From Actinoplanes sp. SE50/110 (GTDB taxonomy: Bacteria; Actinomycetota; Actinomycetes; Mycobacteriales; Micromonosporaceae): DNA of 64,000 bases. Shown here in pieces: positions 42,757-51,143 of the stretch. Made by a program: the position numbers and the translations under genes. The stretch spans positions 7,558,001-7,622,000 of the forward strand of contig NZ_LT827010.1 in the NCBI RefSeq assembly GCF_900119315.1, read 5' to 3'. The notes beneath the pieces were generated by a model. It was given only the letters and a program-made list of their open reading frames with translations. It was not told where the DNA came from and did no database searches. Position 1 is the first letter of the stretch, and each line of letters starts with the position of its first letter.

Positions 42757-42796
42757 CGGGTGCCGCCCGGCGCCGGACTCGGCGCGCTTCGGCGGC

Positions 42797-42905
42797 GGCC
42801 GGGGTCCGGAGGCGGGGTTGTTCGCCGACGGCCGGGATCCGGCGGCGGGATTGGTGTGGCTCGCCGACGGCCGAGGTCCGGAGGCGGGATCGGTGTGGTG
42901 GACGG
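42797..42905 (+). repeat. Imperfect tandem repeat between cobH and cobI
   Basis: Three diverged units begin at 42797, 42830 and 42869, each with GGCCG(G/A)G(A/G)TCCGG(A/C)GGCGGG. The whole 42757-42949 gap has no separate gene; it is an unusually long spacer for this operon and may be partly translated from upstream in-frame starts of cobIJ. Confidence 0.6.
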
Positions 42906-42949
42906 CGCCGGAGGGCGGGGCCGGGACGGGAAGCGGCAAGGTGGGGACT

Positions 42950-44734
42950 GTGACGGACGGTGTGGTTCGTGGGCGGCTTTACGGGGTCGGGCTGGGGCCC
43001 GGCGACCCCGAACTGGTCACCGTCAAGGCGGCCCGGCTGATCGAGAAGGCCGACGTGATCGCCTATCACGCGGCCCGGCACGGGCGCAGCAACGCTCGGG
43101 CGATCGCCGCCGGGTATCTGCGGGACGGGCAGATCGAGGAGGCGCTGATCTACCCGGTGACCACCGGGACCACTGATCATCCGGGGGGATATCAGGGGGC
43201 GATCGACGAGTTCTACGAGCAGGCGGCGGGGCGGCTGGCGGCTCATCTGGACGCCGGGCGCGACGTGGTGGTCCTGGCCGAGGGCGATCCGTTCTTCTAC
43301 GGGTCGTACATGCACATGCACAAGCGGCTCGCGCACCGGTACGAGACGGTCGTGGTCCCCGGGGTGACCTCGGTGAGCGCGGCGTCCGCGGTGCTCGGCC
43401 GGCCCCTGATGGAACGCGACGAGGTGCTCACCGTGCTGCCCGGCACACTGCCCCCGGCCGAACTCGCCCGGCGCCTGGCGGCCACCGACTCGGCCGCCGT
43501 GATGAAGCTCGGACGGACCTTCGACGGGGTGCGCTCGGCGCTGGCCGAGGCCGGCCGGCTGGACGATGCCTTCTACGTCGAACGGGCCACCATGGCCGCG
43601 GAACGGGTCGGCCGCCTGTCCGACATCGATCCGGACACGGTGCCCTACTTCTCGCTCGCCCTCCTGCCCAGCCCCGCCGCCACCGCCTTCGCCGAAGCCA
43701 ACGGCTCGCTCGCCGCCGGCGGCACGGCGAGCGCTCCCGCGGACCGGGCGGAGGCATCCGGGCTCGACGCGAAGCCGGATGCCTCCGGCGTGGGCGCGGA
43801 CGCCCGCGGTGCGGACGCTCATGGCGTGGGCGTGGGCGTGGGCGTGGGCGTGGGCGTGGGCGTGGGCGTGGGCGCGGACGCCCGCGGTGCGGACGCTCAT
43901 GGCGTGGGCGCCCGCGGCATGGACGCGGCGGCAGCCGTTGGTTCCGGTGGCGGCGGGGGTGCCGGGGCGGGGCGGGTGACCGTGGTCGGGCTCGGCCCGG
44001 GGGCGGCCGAGTGGCTGACCCCGGAGGCCCGGGCGGCGCTGGCGGAGGCGGACGATCTGGTGGGATACACGACCTACATCGATCGGGTGCCGGTCGACGC
44101 GCGGCAGCGGCGGCACGCCTCGGACAACCGGGTGGAGGCCGAGCGGGCCGCGTTCGCGCTGGATCTGGCCAAGCGGGGACGGCGGGTGGCGGTGGTGTCG
44201 TCCGGGGATCCCGGGGTGTTCGCGATGGCCGCCGCGGTGCTGGAGGTGGCCGAGGACCCGCAGTGGAAGGACGTCACGGTGCGGGTCGTGCCGGGGCTCA
44301 CCGCGGCGCAGGCGGTGGCGAGCCGGGCGGGGGCGCCGCTCGGTCACGACTTCTGCGTCATGTCGCTGTCCGATCGGCTCAAGCCCTGGTCGGTGATCGA
44401 GTCCCGGCTGGCCGGGGCGGCGGCGGCCGACCTGGTCATCGCGATCTACAACCCGGCTTCGCAGTCGCGCAAGGAGCAGCTGGTCCGGGCACGGGAACTG
44501 CTGCTGGAACACCGTGCGCCGAGCACCCCGGTGGTGGTGGGCCGGGACGTCGGCGGGCCGGCCGAGTCGGTGCGGGTCACCACGCTCGGCGCTCTGGACC
44601 CGGCGAGCATCGACATGCGCTGCCTGCTGATCGTGGGCTCCTCCCAGACCCGGGCGGTGGCCACCGGGAACGGCGATCCGGTCGTCTACACCCCGCGGCA
44701 CTACCCGACCGAGGGTGGCACGGCGATCCCATAG
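42950..44734 (+). CDS. cobIJ: Fused precorrin-2 C20-methyltransferase / precorrin-3B C17-methyltransferase
   Basis: 594 residues from GTG 42950. The first domain is CobI: RLYGVGLGPGDPELVTVKAARLI, VVVLAEGDPFFYGSYMHMH and VVPGVTSVSAASAVLGRPL. The second, from about residue 345, is CobJ: VTVVGLGPGAAEWLTPEARAAL, VAVVSSGDPGVFAMAAAVLE and LVIAIYNPASQSRKEQL. Both are S-adenosylmethionine-dependent tetrapyrrole methylases and act at successive stages around the CobG step; the fusion is common in actinomycetes. The linker contains eight GGCGTG repeats encoding a Val-Gly run inside a duplicated 46-bp block. A longer N-terminus from 42818 is possible but looks non-conserved. Confidence 0.92.
   Translation: MTDGVVRGRLYGVGLGPGDPELVTVKAARLIEKADVIAYHAARHGRSNARAIAAGYLRDGQIEEALIYPVTTGTTDHPGGYQGAIDEFYEQAAGRLAAHLDAGRDVVVLAEGDPFFYGSYMHMHKRLAHRYETVVVPGVTSVSAASAVLGRPLMERDEVLTVLPGTLPPAELARRLAATDSAAVMKLGRTFDGVRSALAEAGRLDDAFYVERATMAAERVGRLSDIDPDTVPYFSLALLPSPAATAFAEANGSLAAGGTASAPADRAEASGLDAKPDASGVGADARGADAHGVGVGVGVGVGVGVGVGADARGADAHGVGARGMDAAAAVGSGGGGGAGAGRVTVVGLGPGAAEWLTPEARAALAEADDLVGYTTYIDRVPVDARQRRHASDNRVEAERAAFALDLAKRGRRVAVVSSGDPGVFAMAAAVLEVAEDPQWKDVTVRVVPGLTAAQAVASRAGAPLGHDFCVMSLSDRLKPWSVIESRLAGAAAADLVIAIYNPASQSRKEQLVRARELLLEHRAPSTPVVVGRDVGGPAESVRVTTLGALDPASIDMRCLLIVGSSQTRAVATGNGDPVVYTPRHYPTEGGTAIP
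43787..43910 (+). repeat. GGCGTG hexanucleotide array flanked by identical 46-bp blocks in cobIJ
   Basis: Eight perfect GGCGTG units (43823-43870) lie between and partly within two identical 46-bp copies (43787-43832 and 43865-43910). All unit lengths except the 46-bp block itself keep the reading frame; the 78-nt distance between blocks is also a multiple of three. The encoded linker is Gly/Val/Ala/His-rich. Confidence 0.95.
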
Positions 44735-44922
44735 CGAGCGAACAGCGGGAAAGACGCAGCACCGGGCGGGGGTGGTCGATCAGCAGGACGCGGGGGAATC
44801 GACGGGGTGCACCTGATCGGCAACGGAGGGCAACCGCACTGCATCGACGAGTTACCTGACGGCACCGTGCTGGAGCGCCGAAAGGAGGGGCCACCGAAGG
44901 CAACTCCGTGAAGGGCTCCCCC

Positions 44923-46581
44923 ATGAAACTTGTCGGTCGACGTGCCGCGATTCTGGCCTCTTCACTTCTCCTTTCCGTCTTCGCACAGCACGGGGTGGCC
45001 TCCGCGGCCACCAAGCCGGCGCCGGCGAAGGCGACCGTCAAGACCGGGGCGGCACCGGTGAAGACGCCTGCCGCCAAGCCCGGGGCGGCGCCGGTGAAGA
45101 CGCCCGCCGCCAAGCCCGCGCCGACCCCGGCGAAGCCGGGCCCGGGCGGCAACGCGGGTGCGGGCGCACCCGCCGGTGCCACCGCGGCACCGGCGAAGGC
45201 GACGGTCAAGGGGACGCCGACGCTGGCGAGCCGGCTGGACGCGGTGCGCACCGCGAAGACGATCAACTACTACCCGTCGAACGCCGGGTGGTCGGCGATG
45301 TGGACCCGGTTCGACGCGGCGCGGATCGAGGCGGATCTGACCAAGGCGGCCGCACTGGGCGCCGACGACGTGCGGGTCATCGTCTTCCCGAGCACGTTCG
45401 GCTATCCGACGCCGAAGGCGGACTACACCGCCAGGCTCAACAAGCTGATCAGCATCGCCGACGGGCACGGGCTCACCGTCAAGCTGACCCTGTTCGACTG
45501 GTGGGAGGGCTACACCGACACGGCCGGCAGCGCCGCGTGGGCCAGGGCCGTCCTCGCCCCGTACGCGAACGACCCGCGGGTCCTGTCGGTCGAGGTGCAG
45601 AACGAGTTCGACCCGTCCGACGCGCGCGCCGTCACCTGGGTCAAGAAGATCATTCCGAGCATCCGGGCGGCGGTGCCGACGATGCCGCTGACCCTGTCGG
45701 TGTCCGGCGCCACCGGGTCGAACGGTCTGTCGCAGATCCGGGCGACGCTGGCCGCGACCCCGCTCGACTACCTGGACTTCCACTTCTACGGCAACTCGGA
45801 GCGGTCGCTGGCCGAGATCCGCACGGCGCAGGCCGCGGCGGCCCCGCTGCCGATCGTGATCGGCGAGACCGGGCTGAGCACGGTGTCCGGCACCGAGGGT
45901 GAGCAGGCCGCCTACCTGGCGCGGGTGTTCGCGGCGGCCCGGGTCGCCGGGGTGGGTTCGGTGGCGCCGTGGACGCTCACCGACTTCTCCGACGGTGCCA
46001 TCCCGACGAATTCGGCCGTGTCGAAGATCCCGGCGCAGTACAAGTACGGCCTGTACCGGGCGGACGGCTCGGCGAAGGCGGCGGCGGCCGTGGTGAAGGC
46101 GTACTGGGCCGGTCAACCTCTGACGAACAGCGTGCTGGACCTGGGTTTCGAGGCGCCGGCCGGCAATTCGCCGTGGCGGCCGTACCTGTCCGATGCCGGC
46201 CCCGCGGTGCGGGTGAACGGGGTCGCGCATTCGGGGTCCGGTTCGGTGAAGTTCACCGGCACCTCCCACACCGATGACGGCCTGCCGGCGATCCGGACCG
46301 CCCCGGTCACCCCGGTCCAGCCGGGCCTGCGGTGGCACGCCGAGGCGTGGGCCAAGGGACAGAACCTGACCGGTACCACCCAGATCGCGCTGAGCTGGTT
46401 CGACGCCAACGACCGGTGGCTGGGTCAGACGTCGTCGAGGGCGTTGCCGACCGGCACGACCGGCTGGACGAAGCTGACCGTGGACGCGACCGCCCCGGCG
46501 GGGGCGGCCGGCGTGCAGCTCCACCTGAAGTCGGGGAACAACCGGGGCACCGCCTGGTTCGACGACGTGACGATGTCCTGA
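44923..46581 (+). CDS. Secreted glycoside hydrolase of the GH5-like/cellulase fold with C-terminal carbohydrate-binding module
   Basis: 552 residues from ATG 44923; GTG 44908 is an alternative. A signal peptide (GRRAAILASSLLLSVFA) is followed by an Ala/Pro/Lys-rich linker with a VKTPAAKP repeat (residues 30-95). The TIM-barrel domain has the acid/base Glu in VEVQNEFDP and the nucleophile Glu in VIGETGLSTV, the clan GH-A pattern, plus LTLFDWWEGY and LDFHFYGNSE. From about residue 405 a beta-sandwich resembling CBM4/9-like modules ends in GTAWFDDVTMS. It is convergent with the glycosyltransferase operon and may trim the polymer made there. The substrate is not known. Confidence 0.8.
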   Translation: MKLVGRRAAILASSLLLSVFAQHGVASAATKPAPAKATVKTGAAPVKTPAAKPGAAPVKTPAAKPAPTPAKPGPGGNAGAGAPAGATAAPAKATVKGTPTLASRLDAVRTAKTINYYPSNAGWSAMWTRFDAARIEADLTKAAALGADDVRVIVFPSTFGYPTPKADYTARLNKLISIADGHGLTVKLTLFDWWEGYTDTAGSAAWARAVLAPYANDPRVLSVEVQNEFDPSDARAVTWVKKIIPSIRAAVPTMPLTLSVSGATGSNGLSQIRATLAATPLDYLDFHFYGNSERSLAEIRTAQAAAAPLPIVIGETGLSTVSGTEGEQAAYLARVFAAARVAGVGSVAPWTLTDFSDGAIPTNSAVSKIPAQYKYGLYRADGSAKAAAAVVKAYWAGQPLTNSVLDLGFEAPAGNSPWRPYLSDAGPAVRVNGVAHSGSGSVKFTGTSHTDDGLPAIRTAPVTPVQPGLRWHAEAWAKGQNLTGTTQIALSWFDANDRWLGQTSSRALPTGTTGWTKLTVDATAPAGAAGVQLHLKSGNNRGTAWFDDVTMS

Positions 46582-46626
46582 TCCGACGCCGCCGGTCGCG
46601 GAATCGGCTTGTCGATCGGGGAACCG

Positions 46627-47793
46627 TCAGGACGGCGAGGAGGTGACGACGTCCCGGCCGATGCCGATCCGGGTGAAGAGGCGTTCATAGGCGTCCACGG
46701 TCCGGTCCCACGATGACGGGTCGGTGTGCCGCCGCCCGATCAGGCCGGCGGCTTCCCGGATGCCGGTGGCGAGCGCGGCCGGGTCGCCGGGCGGTACGAA
46801 CACGGTGCCCGGATAGGGTCCGGCCGCTTCCACGAGGCCGCCGACCGAGGTGACGACGACCGGCAGCCCGTGGCTCATCGCGATGTGCAGCGGGCCGCTG
46901 GCCGAGCTGCGCCGGTACGGCAGGACGACCGCGTCGGCGGCCGCGAAGTATTCGTCGACCTCGGCGTCCGGCACGTAGCGGTTGACCACGGTGATCCGGT
47001 CCCGGGCCGGGGACGCCGCGATCGCCTCCAGCGGCAGCGTCCAGCCCTCCCAGGTCTCCCCCACCACGGTGAGCCGATGGTTCGCTCCGAGGTCGCCGAA
47101 GGCGGCGACAAGATCTTCCAGGCCCTTGTACGGCCGGATCGTCCCGAAATAGAGCAGGCGCACGATCCCGTCGGGTCCCGGCACCCGCTGTCCCGTGCCG
47201 CCGTGATGATCGAACGGCCCGTGCAGGGCGATCTCGGACGGCAGGCCGCCCAGGTCGTACACCCGGTTCAGTTGATCTTGGTCGTAGGCGGAGTGCACGA
47301 TCACCCCGGACGTCCGGGCCAGCAGCGGGCGGATCGCCGCCCGGACGTAGCGGGCCGCCCAGGAGTGGCGCAGCTCCGCGGTGTCCTGCACCTCGTGGAA
47401 CTCGATCACCACCCGGATCCCCATCCGCCGGGCGGCGGCCGCCAGCGCCAGATAGGAGTGCAGCACCGCGCCGGTCCACCACTGCAGCACCAGCACGTCG
47501 GGCCGCTGCTCGCGCAGGAAGGCGACGGCCCGGGGCAGGCTCGGCGCGGCCCACCAGTCGACGCCGTCGAAGACCTCGACGCCCGGCGCGTACGCCAGGT
47601 CGCTGAGCCGCTGCCCGACCCGGTCGCGCCCGGGGTAGAGCCGGGCCGGGAGCAGCCGGCGCATCAGGATCGCGCCCACGTCGTACCGCTCGTCCATAGC
47701 GTTGCTCAATCGACAGGTGTAATAGCTGATCCCGGACAGGAAGTGCCACCCGGAACCGGCGACCACGACCCTAGGACGACGCGACACAGGCAC
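46627..47793 (-). CDS. Glycosyltransferase family 4
   Basis: 388 residues with a GT-B fold. The N-terminal half contains GSGWHFLSGISYYTCRLSNAM and the acceptor-side region; the C-terminal half has YFGTIRPYKGLEDLVAAF and the nucleotide-sugar site PYRRSSASGPLHIAMSHGLPVV with SVGGLVE, the E-x7-E-like GT4 pattern in altered form. GTG 47793 has a GAGGAGG ribosome site and lies 23 nt inside the preceding gene. It is the last gene of the seven-gene polysaccharide operon. Donor and acceptor unknown. Confidence 0.87.
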   Translation of the reverse strand: MPVSRRPRVVVAGSGWHFLSGISYYTCRLSNAMDERYDVGAILMRRLLPARLYPGRDRVGQRLSDLAYAPGVEVFDGVDWWAAPSLPRAVAFLREQRPDVLVLQWWTGAVLHSYLALAAAARRMGIRVVIEFHEVQDTAELRHSWAARYVRAAIRPLLARTSGVIVHSAYDQDQLNRVYDLGGLPSEIALHGPFDHHGGTGQRVPGPDGIVRLLYFGTIRPYKGLEDLVAAFGDLGANHRLTVVGETWEGWTLPLEAIAASPARDRITVVNRYVPDAEVDEYFAAADAVVLPYRRSSASGPLHIAMSHGLPVVVTSVGGLVEAAGPYPGTVFVPPGDPAALATGIREAAGLIGRRHTDPSSWDRTVDAYERLFTRIGIGRDVVTSSPS

Positions 47794-49006
47794 GGTAGAC
47801 CTCCTCGATCTGCGGGACGACGCGGGCCGCGGTGAAGTCCAGCCCGCGCTGCCGACCGGCCGCCCGCAGCCGGTCGGCGAGGCCGGGTTCGGTGAGCACC
47901 CGGCGCAGTGCGGCGTGCAGCGCGTCCGGGTCGCCGGGCGGCACCAGCAGCCCGCTCACCCCGTCCTCGACGACGTCGGTGAGCCCGCCGGCGGCCGAGG
48001 CGACCAGCGGCGCGCCGCCGAGCATCGCCTCCACCGCGACCTGGCCCATCCCCTCGTTCAACGACGGCACCACGCCGGCCGCCGCACCCCGGAAGGCCGC
48101 CATCACCTGCGCATGCGGCACGTCGTGCCGGATCAGCGTGCCGGGCGGAGCCGGTGGCGTGTCGGGCCGCGGCGTGCCCAGGCAGACGAGCGCCGGCAAT
48201 GGGCCGGACCAGGAAGAACACAGTCGGCGGTACGCGTCGAACAGCACCCCGATGCCCTTGTGCGGCCCGAGCGCCCCGACGAAGAGCAGGTAGTCCCCGG
48301 CCGGCAGCCAGTCCGGCCGGGGCGTGCGGTCGGCGAGCGCGTCCAGCCCGTCCGGGACCAGGCTGGAGACCACCCGCACCGGCAGGTCACCGGGCAGCCG
48401 TGCCTGGCCGAGCGCGGCGGCGACCGAGGTGGAGATCGCGGTGAGCACGTCGATGCCGCGGTGCCGGTGCGCGTGCAGCCCGGCGGTCAGGGCCAGCGAG
48501 CGCGGTCCGCCGTACTGCGCGCCGGCACAGTTCACGCAGCGGATCGGACCCGGCCCGGAGCACTGCCGGCCGGCCCGGGCGAAGGTCTTGCGCACGCAGG
48601 TCAGCCCGAAGTCGTGCGCGGTGTGCACGTGCGGGCGGCCGATCCGGGTCCGGCGCAGCGGCAGGTAGCTGTACATCATCCAGTCGTGGCTGTGCACCAC
48701 GTCGAAGTGTTCGGCGCGCAGCACCCGGGCGATCGCGGTGGTGGTGAACGGGTCGGCCACGGTGGGGTGGAACGGCTTGGCGGCGTCCGCGTTCATCCCG
48801 GGCAGCAGGGTGGTGGCGACGCTGCGGACGCGGCGGACCCGTACCCCGTCAATCATCTCTTGATCTTGACGGGTGGCCGGTGTCGCAAGGGTCAGCACGG
48901 TGACCTCGTGACCGCGGCGGACCAGCTCGGCGCTGCTGGTCGCGATGCTGCGCTCCAGGCCGCCGATCACCGGGTGGTACAGGTTGGACAGGTGCAGGAT
49001 CTTCAT
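47771..49006 (-). CDS. Glycosyltransferase family 4
   Basis: 411 residues with a GT-B fold. It begins MKILHLSNLYHPVIGGLERS, the glycine-rich GT4 start, has VVHSHDWMMYSYLPL and a Cys-rich insert CVRKTFARAGRQCSGPGPIRC typical of some GT4 proteins, then LFVGALGPHKGIGVL and the donor site PSLNEGMGQVAVEAMLGGAPLV with its two glutamates. Its ATG overlaps the flippase stop by one base. It probably adds a sugar during assembly of the surface polysaccharide. Confidence 0.92.
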   Translation of the reverse strand: MKILHLSNLYHPVIGGLERSIATSSAELVRRGHEVTVLTLATPATRQDQEMIDGVRVRRVRSVATTLLPGMNADAAKPFHPTVADPFTTTAIARVLRAEHFDVVHSHDWMMYSYLPLRRTRIGRPHVHTAHDFGLTCVRKTFARAGRQCSGPGPIRCVNCAGAQYGGPRSLALTAGLHAHRHRGIDVLTAISTSVAAALGQARLPGDLPVRVVSSLVPDGLDALADRTPRPDWLPAGDYLLFVGALGPHKGIGVLFDAYRRLCSSWSGPLPALVCLGTPRPDTPPAPPGTLIRHDVPHAQVMAAFRGAAAGVVPSLNEGMGQVAVEAMLGGAPLVASAAGGLTDVVEDGVSGLLVPPGDPDALHAALRRVLTEPGLADRLRAAGRQRGLDFTAARVVPQIEEVYRACVASS

Positions 49007-50277
49007 CAGGCGAGGGCCTTCCGGCGGGCGGAGAGTGCGACCGCGACCGCGCCGACCAGCAGCGCCGACATGGTCTGGCCGGTCAGCCAGGCGATCCCGG
49101 CCCCGGTCACCCCGGCGCCGGGCAGCAGCAGCCAGGACAGCGACAGGCAGGCGACCGCGCGGACCGCGTTGAGCCGGCGGCAGAGCCGGAACTCGCCGAG
49201 CGACCGCCAGTGCGCCACGGCCAGGTTGTTCACCGCGTCCGGCAGCGCCGCCAGCACCAGGATCTGCAACAGCATCGACCCCTCGGCGGCGTATCCGGCG
49301 CTGAACATCGCCAGGATCCGGCCGCCGGCCGCGAGCAGCAGCGCGGCCGGCGCGCCGACCATGGCCAGCACCACCAGCGCGGCCCGGCGCAGGCCGACCC
49401 GGGCGGCGTTGGTGCGTTCGGCGTACAGCGCCGAGGCGACCGCCGGGGAGACCATGAACAGCATCGACGCGGTCATCCAGGCGAGGTAGAAGTGCGCGTT
49501 GGCGCCCGGCCCGAGCCGCGCGGTGACCAGCACCGGCAGCAGCGCGGCCGGGCCCGCCTGGGTCAGGTTGATCAGGTGGTGGCCGGTCAGCGCGGCCCGC
49601 AGGTGCGGCACCTCGGCGGCCAGCCCGGTCAGCCGCAGCCGGGCACCGGGCCGCAGCCGGGGCAGCCCGGCGAGCACGGTCGCCGCGCTGACCACGATGG
49701 TCGGCAGGGTCCAGGAGAGCACCACGACACCGGCCGCGTGCACGCCCAGCGCCAGCAGACCCAACAGGGCGACGATTTTGCCGGCGGCAAGGCCCAGATT
49801 GCGGACGAACATCCCGTGGCCGGCCCGGTGCGCCACATACACGTTGTCGAGCAGCGTGGTGGCGGTGATCGCGGTCGCCGTGCCGATCATCGCGACCGCG
49901 CCGGCCGGCCGGGCCAGGAATCCGAAGTTCACCGCGACCATCGGCACCAGCACGGCGGCCCCGGCGGCCGCGGCCGCGGTGGCGGCACCGCCGGCCAGCA
50001 GGCCGCCGCCGACGATCCGGCCCCACAGCGGCGCGGCGCTGCCCGGCAGCCGTTGGATGAACATGTGCCCGGCGCCCAGGTTGGCGATCATGCTGACCGC
50101 GGTGGCCGCCGAGATCAGCGCGGTGGCCGTGCCGACCTGCGCCGGAGCCAGCGAGCGCGCCGCCAGCAGCCAGTAGAGGTAACCGAGCCCGCCGTTGACC
50201 ACCGAGGTCGCCATGATCAGCAGGCTGTTGCGGGCCAGCGAGTCGTCCAGCACCCGGCGGGTCGCGGTGATCAGCAC
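49006..50277 (-). CDS. Polysaccharide flippase, Wzx/MATE-like (MOP superfamily)
   Basis: 423 residues and about 12-14 hydrophobic helices. The N-terminal pattern LARNSLLIMATSVVNGGLGYLYWLLAARSL with LAPAQVGTATALIS is characteristic of Wzx-type flippases that move lipid-linked repeat units across the membrane. GTG 50277 lies 7 nt inside the preceding gene. Together with the surrounding glycosyltransferases it identifies the locus as polymer or glycolipid export. Confidence 0.88.
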   Translation of the reverse strand: MLITATRRVLDDSLARNSLLIMATSVVNGGLGYLYWLLAARSLAPAQVGTATALISAATAVSMIANLGAGHMFIQRLPGSAAPLWGRIVGGGLLAGGAATAAAAAGAAVLVPMVAVNFGFLARPAGAVAMIGTATAITATTLLDNVYVAHRAGHGMFVRNLGLAAGKIVALLGLLALGVHAAGVVVLSWTLPTIVVSAATVLAGLPRLRPGARLRLTGLAAEVPHLRAALTGHHLINLTQAGPAALLPVLVTARLGPGANAHFYLAWMTASMLFMVSPAVASALYAERTNAARVGLRRAALVVLAMVGAPAALLLAAGGRILAMFSAGYAAEGSMLLQILVLAALPDAVNNLAVAHWRSLGEFRLCRRLNAVRAVACLSLSWLLLPGAGVTGAGIAWLTGQTMSALLVGAVAVALSARRKALA

Positions 50278-51143
50278 GCGGTCCGCCGCCGGGCCGGCAC
50301 GGTGGTCGCGGAGCGGGCGTAGAAGACCGTGCCGGTCCCGCCCACGCTGATCCCGACCGGTCGCAGGCAGCCGTCCGGCGGCAACGCCGGCACCCGCACG
50401 CTGAGCGCGTAGACCTTGCCGCTGCCCACGGTCACCTGGCGGGTCGCCACGACCGCGGCGCCCACCCGCAGGCGCAGCCAGGCGGTGCTGGTCGGCAGCC
50501 CGGAACTGGTGATCCGGACCGGCACGGCCAGGCCGCGGGCCGGCACCGCGACCGGGTGGGTGAGCCCGGCCGCCCAGCCGCCCAGCGCCACCGTCAGGTA
50601 GCCGGGCAGGGCCGGGTGCGAGCCCCGCTCCACCGCGCGGATCGCCACCCCGCCGACGAGCAGCGACAGCGCGATCGGCAGCACGATGGCCGCGGCGGTG
50701 CGCAACGTGCCGGGGATCCGCGCGCCCGGGCGGTCGCCGGCCTCGCCGGCCACCCGCTGCACGGGCACGCCCACCTCGTCGTCCTCGTCGTCCCATCGGC
50801 GGCTGTAGTACAGGCGCAGCAGCCCGGCCACGCCGAGCACGGTGGCCAGCAGGGCGGCCCCGGCGATCAGCGGCACCGGGCTCACCGGGGCCCGCAGCGG
50901 GTGCAGCAGCAGCGCCACCGCGGGCAGCGTGAGCAGGCCGGTGAGCACCGCCAGGCCGGCCCGGACCGCCGGGATGCCGGCCTCGGCCGGCCGCCCGGCC
51001 AGGGCGAAGACCCAGAGCTCGCCGATGGCGAGCAGGGCGAGCAGGCAGGCCGGCAGCAGCACCGGCCAGGGCAGGCCGGCGGCCGGCAGCAAGATCGAGA
51101 GACTTGCGTACGCCGTGACCAGCGGCCGGAAGATCATCTTCAT
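50271..51143 (-). CDS. Membrane protein of unknown function in the polysaccharide operon
   Basis: 290 residues. Four hydrophobic helices lie in residues 5-115, then an acidic cytoplasmic loop (RRWDDEDDEVGVPVQ), one more helix near 150-170 and a C-terminal exterior domain of about 115 residues with beta-rich composition and a single cysteine near its end. I recognise no family. Its ATG overlaps the upstream GT-C-like gene by 4 nt, and it overlaps the flippase gene by 7 nt, so it is made with both. A role in polymer assembly or transport is suggested by position only. Confidence 0.7.
   Translation of the reverse strand: MKMIFRPLVTAYASLSILLPAAGLPWPVLLPACLLALLAIGELWVFALAGRPAEAGIPAVRAGLAVLTGLLTLPAVALLLHPLRAPVSPVPLIAGAALLATVLGVAGLLRLYYSRRWDDEDDEVGVPVQRVAGEAGDRPGARIPGTLRTAAAIVLPIALSLLVGGVAIRAVERGSHPALPGYLTVALGGWAAGLTHPVAVPARGLAVPVRITSSGLPTSTAWLRLRVGAAVVATRQVTVGSGKVYALSVRVPALPPDGCLRPVGISVGGTGTVFYARSATTVPARRRTAC

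Noticed and set aside
42818..42949. Longer N-terminus for CobIJ starting at 42818
   Set aside because: The extra residues are encoded by the intergenic repeat, look non-conserved, and the CobI fold begins just after GTG 42950.
44735..44922. Leader before the secreted glycosidase as a possible riboswitch
   Set aside because: GATCAG/CTGATC arms and a GGGCAACC block are present, but the order does not match a class I know, and the AAAGGAGG element is too far from the chosen start to be decisive.
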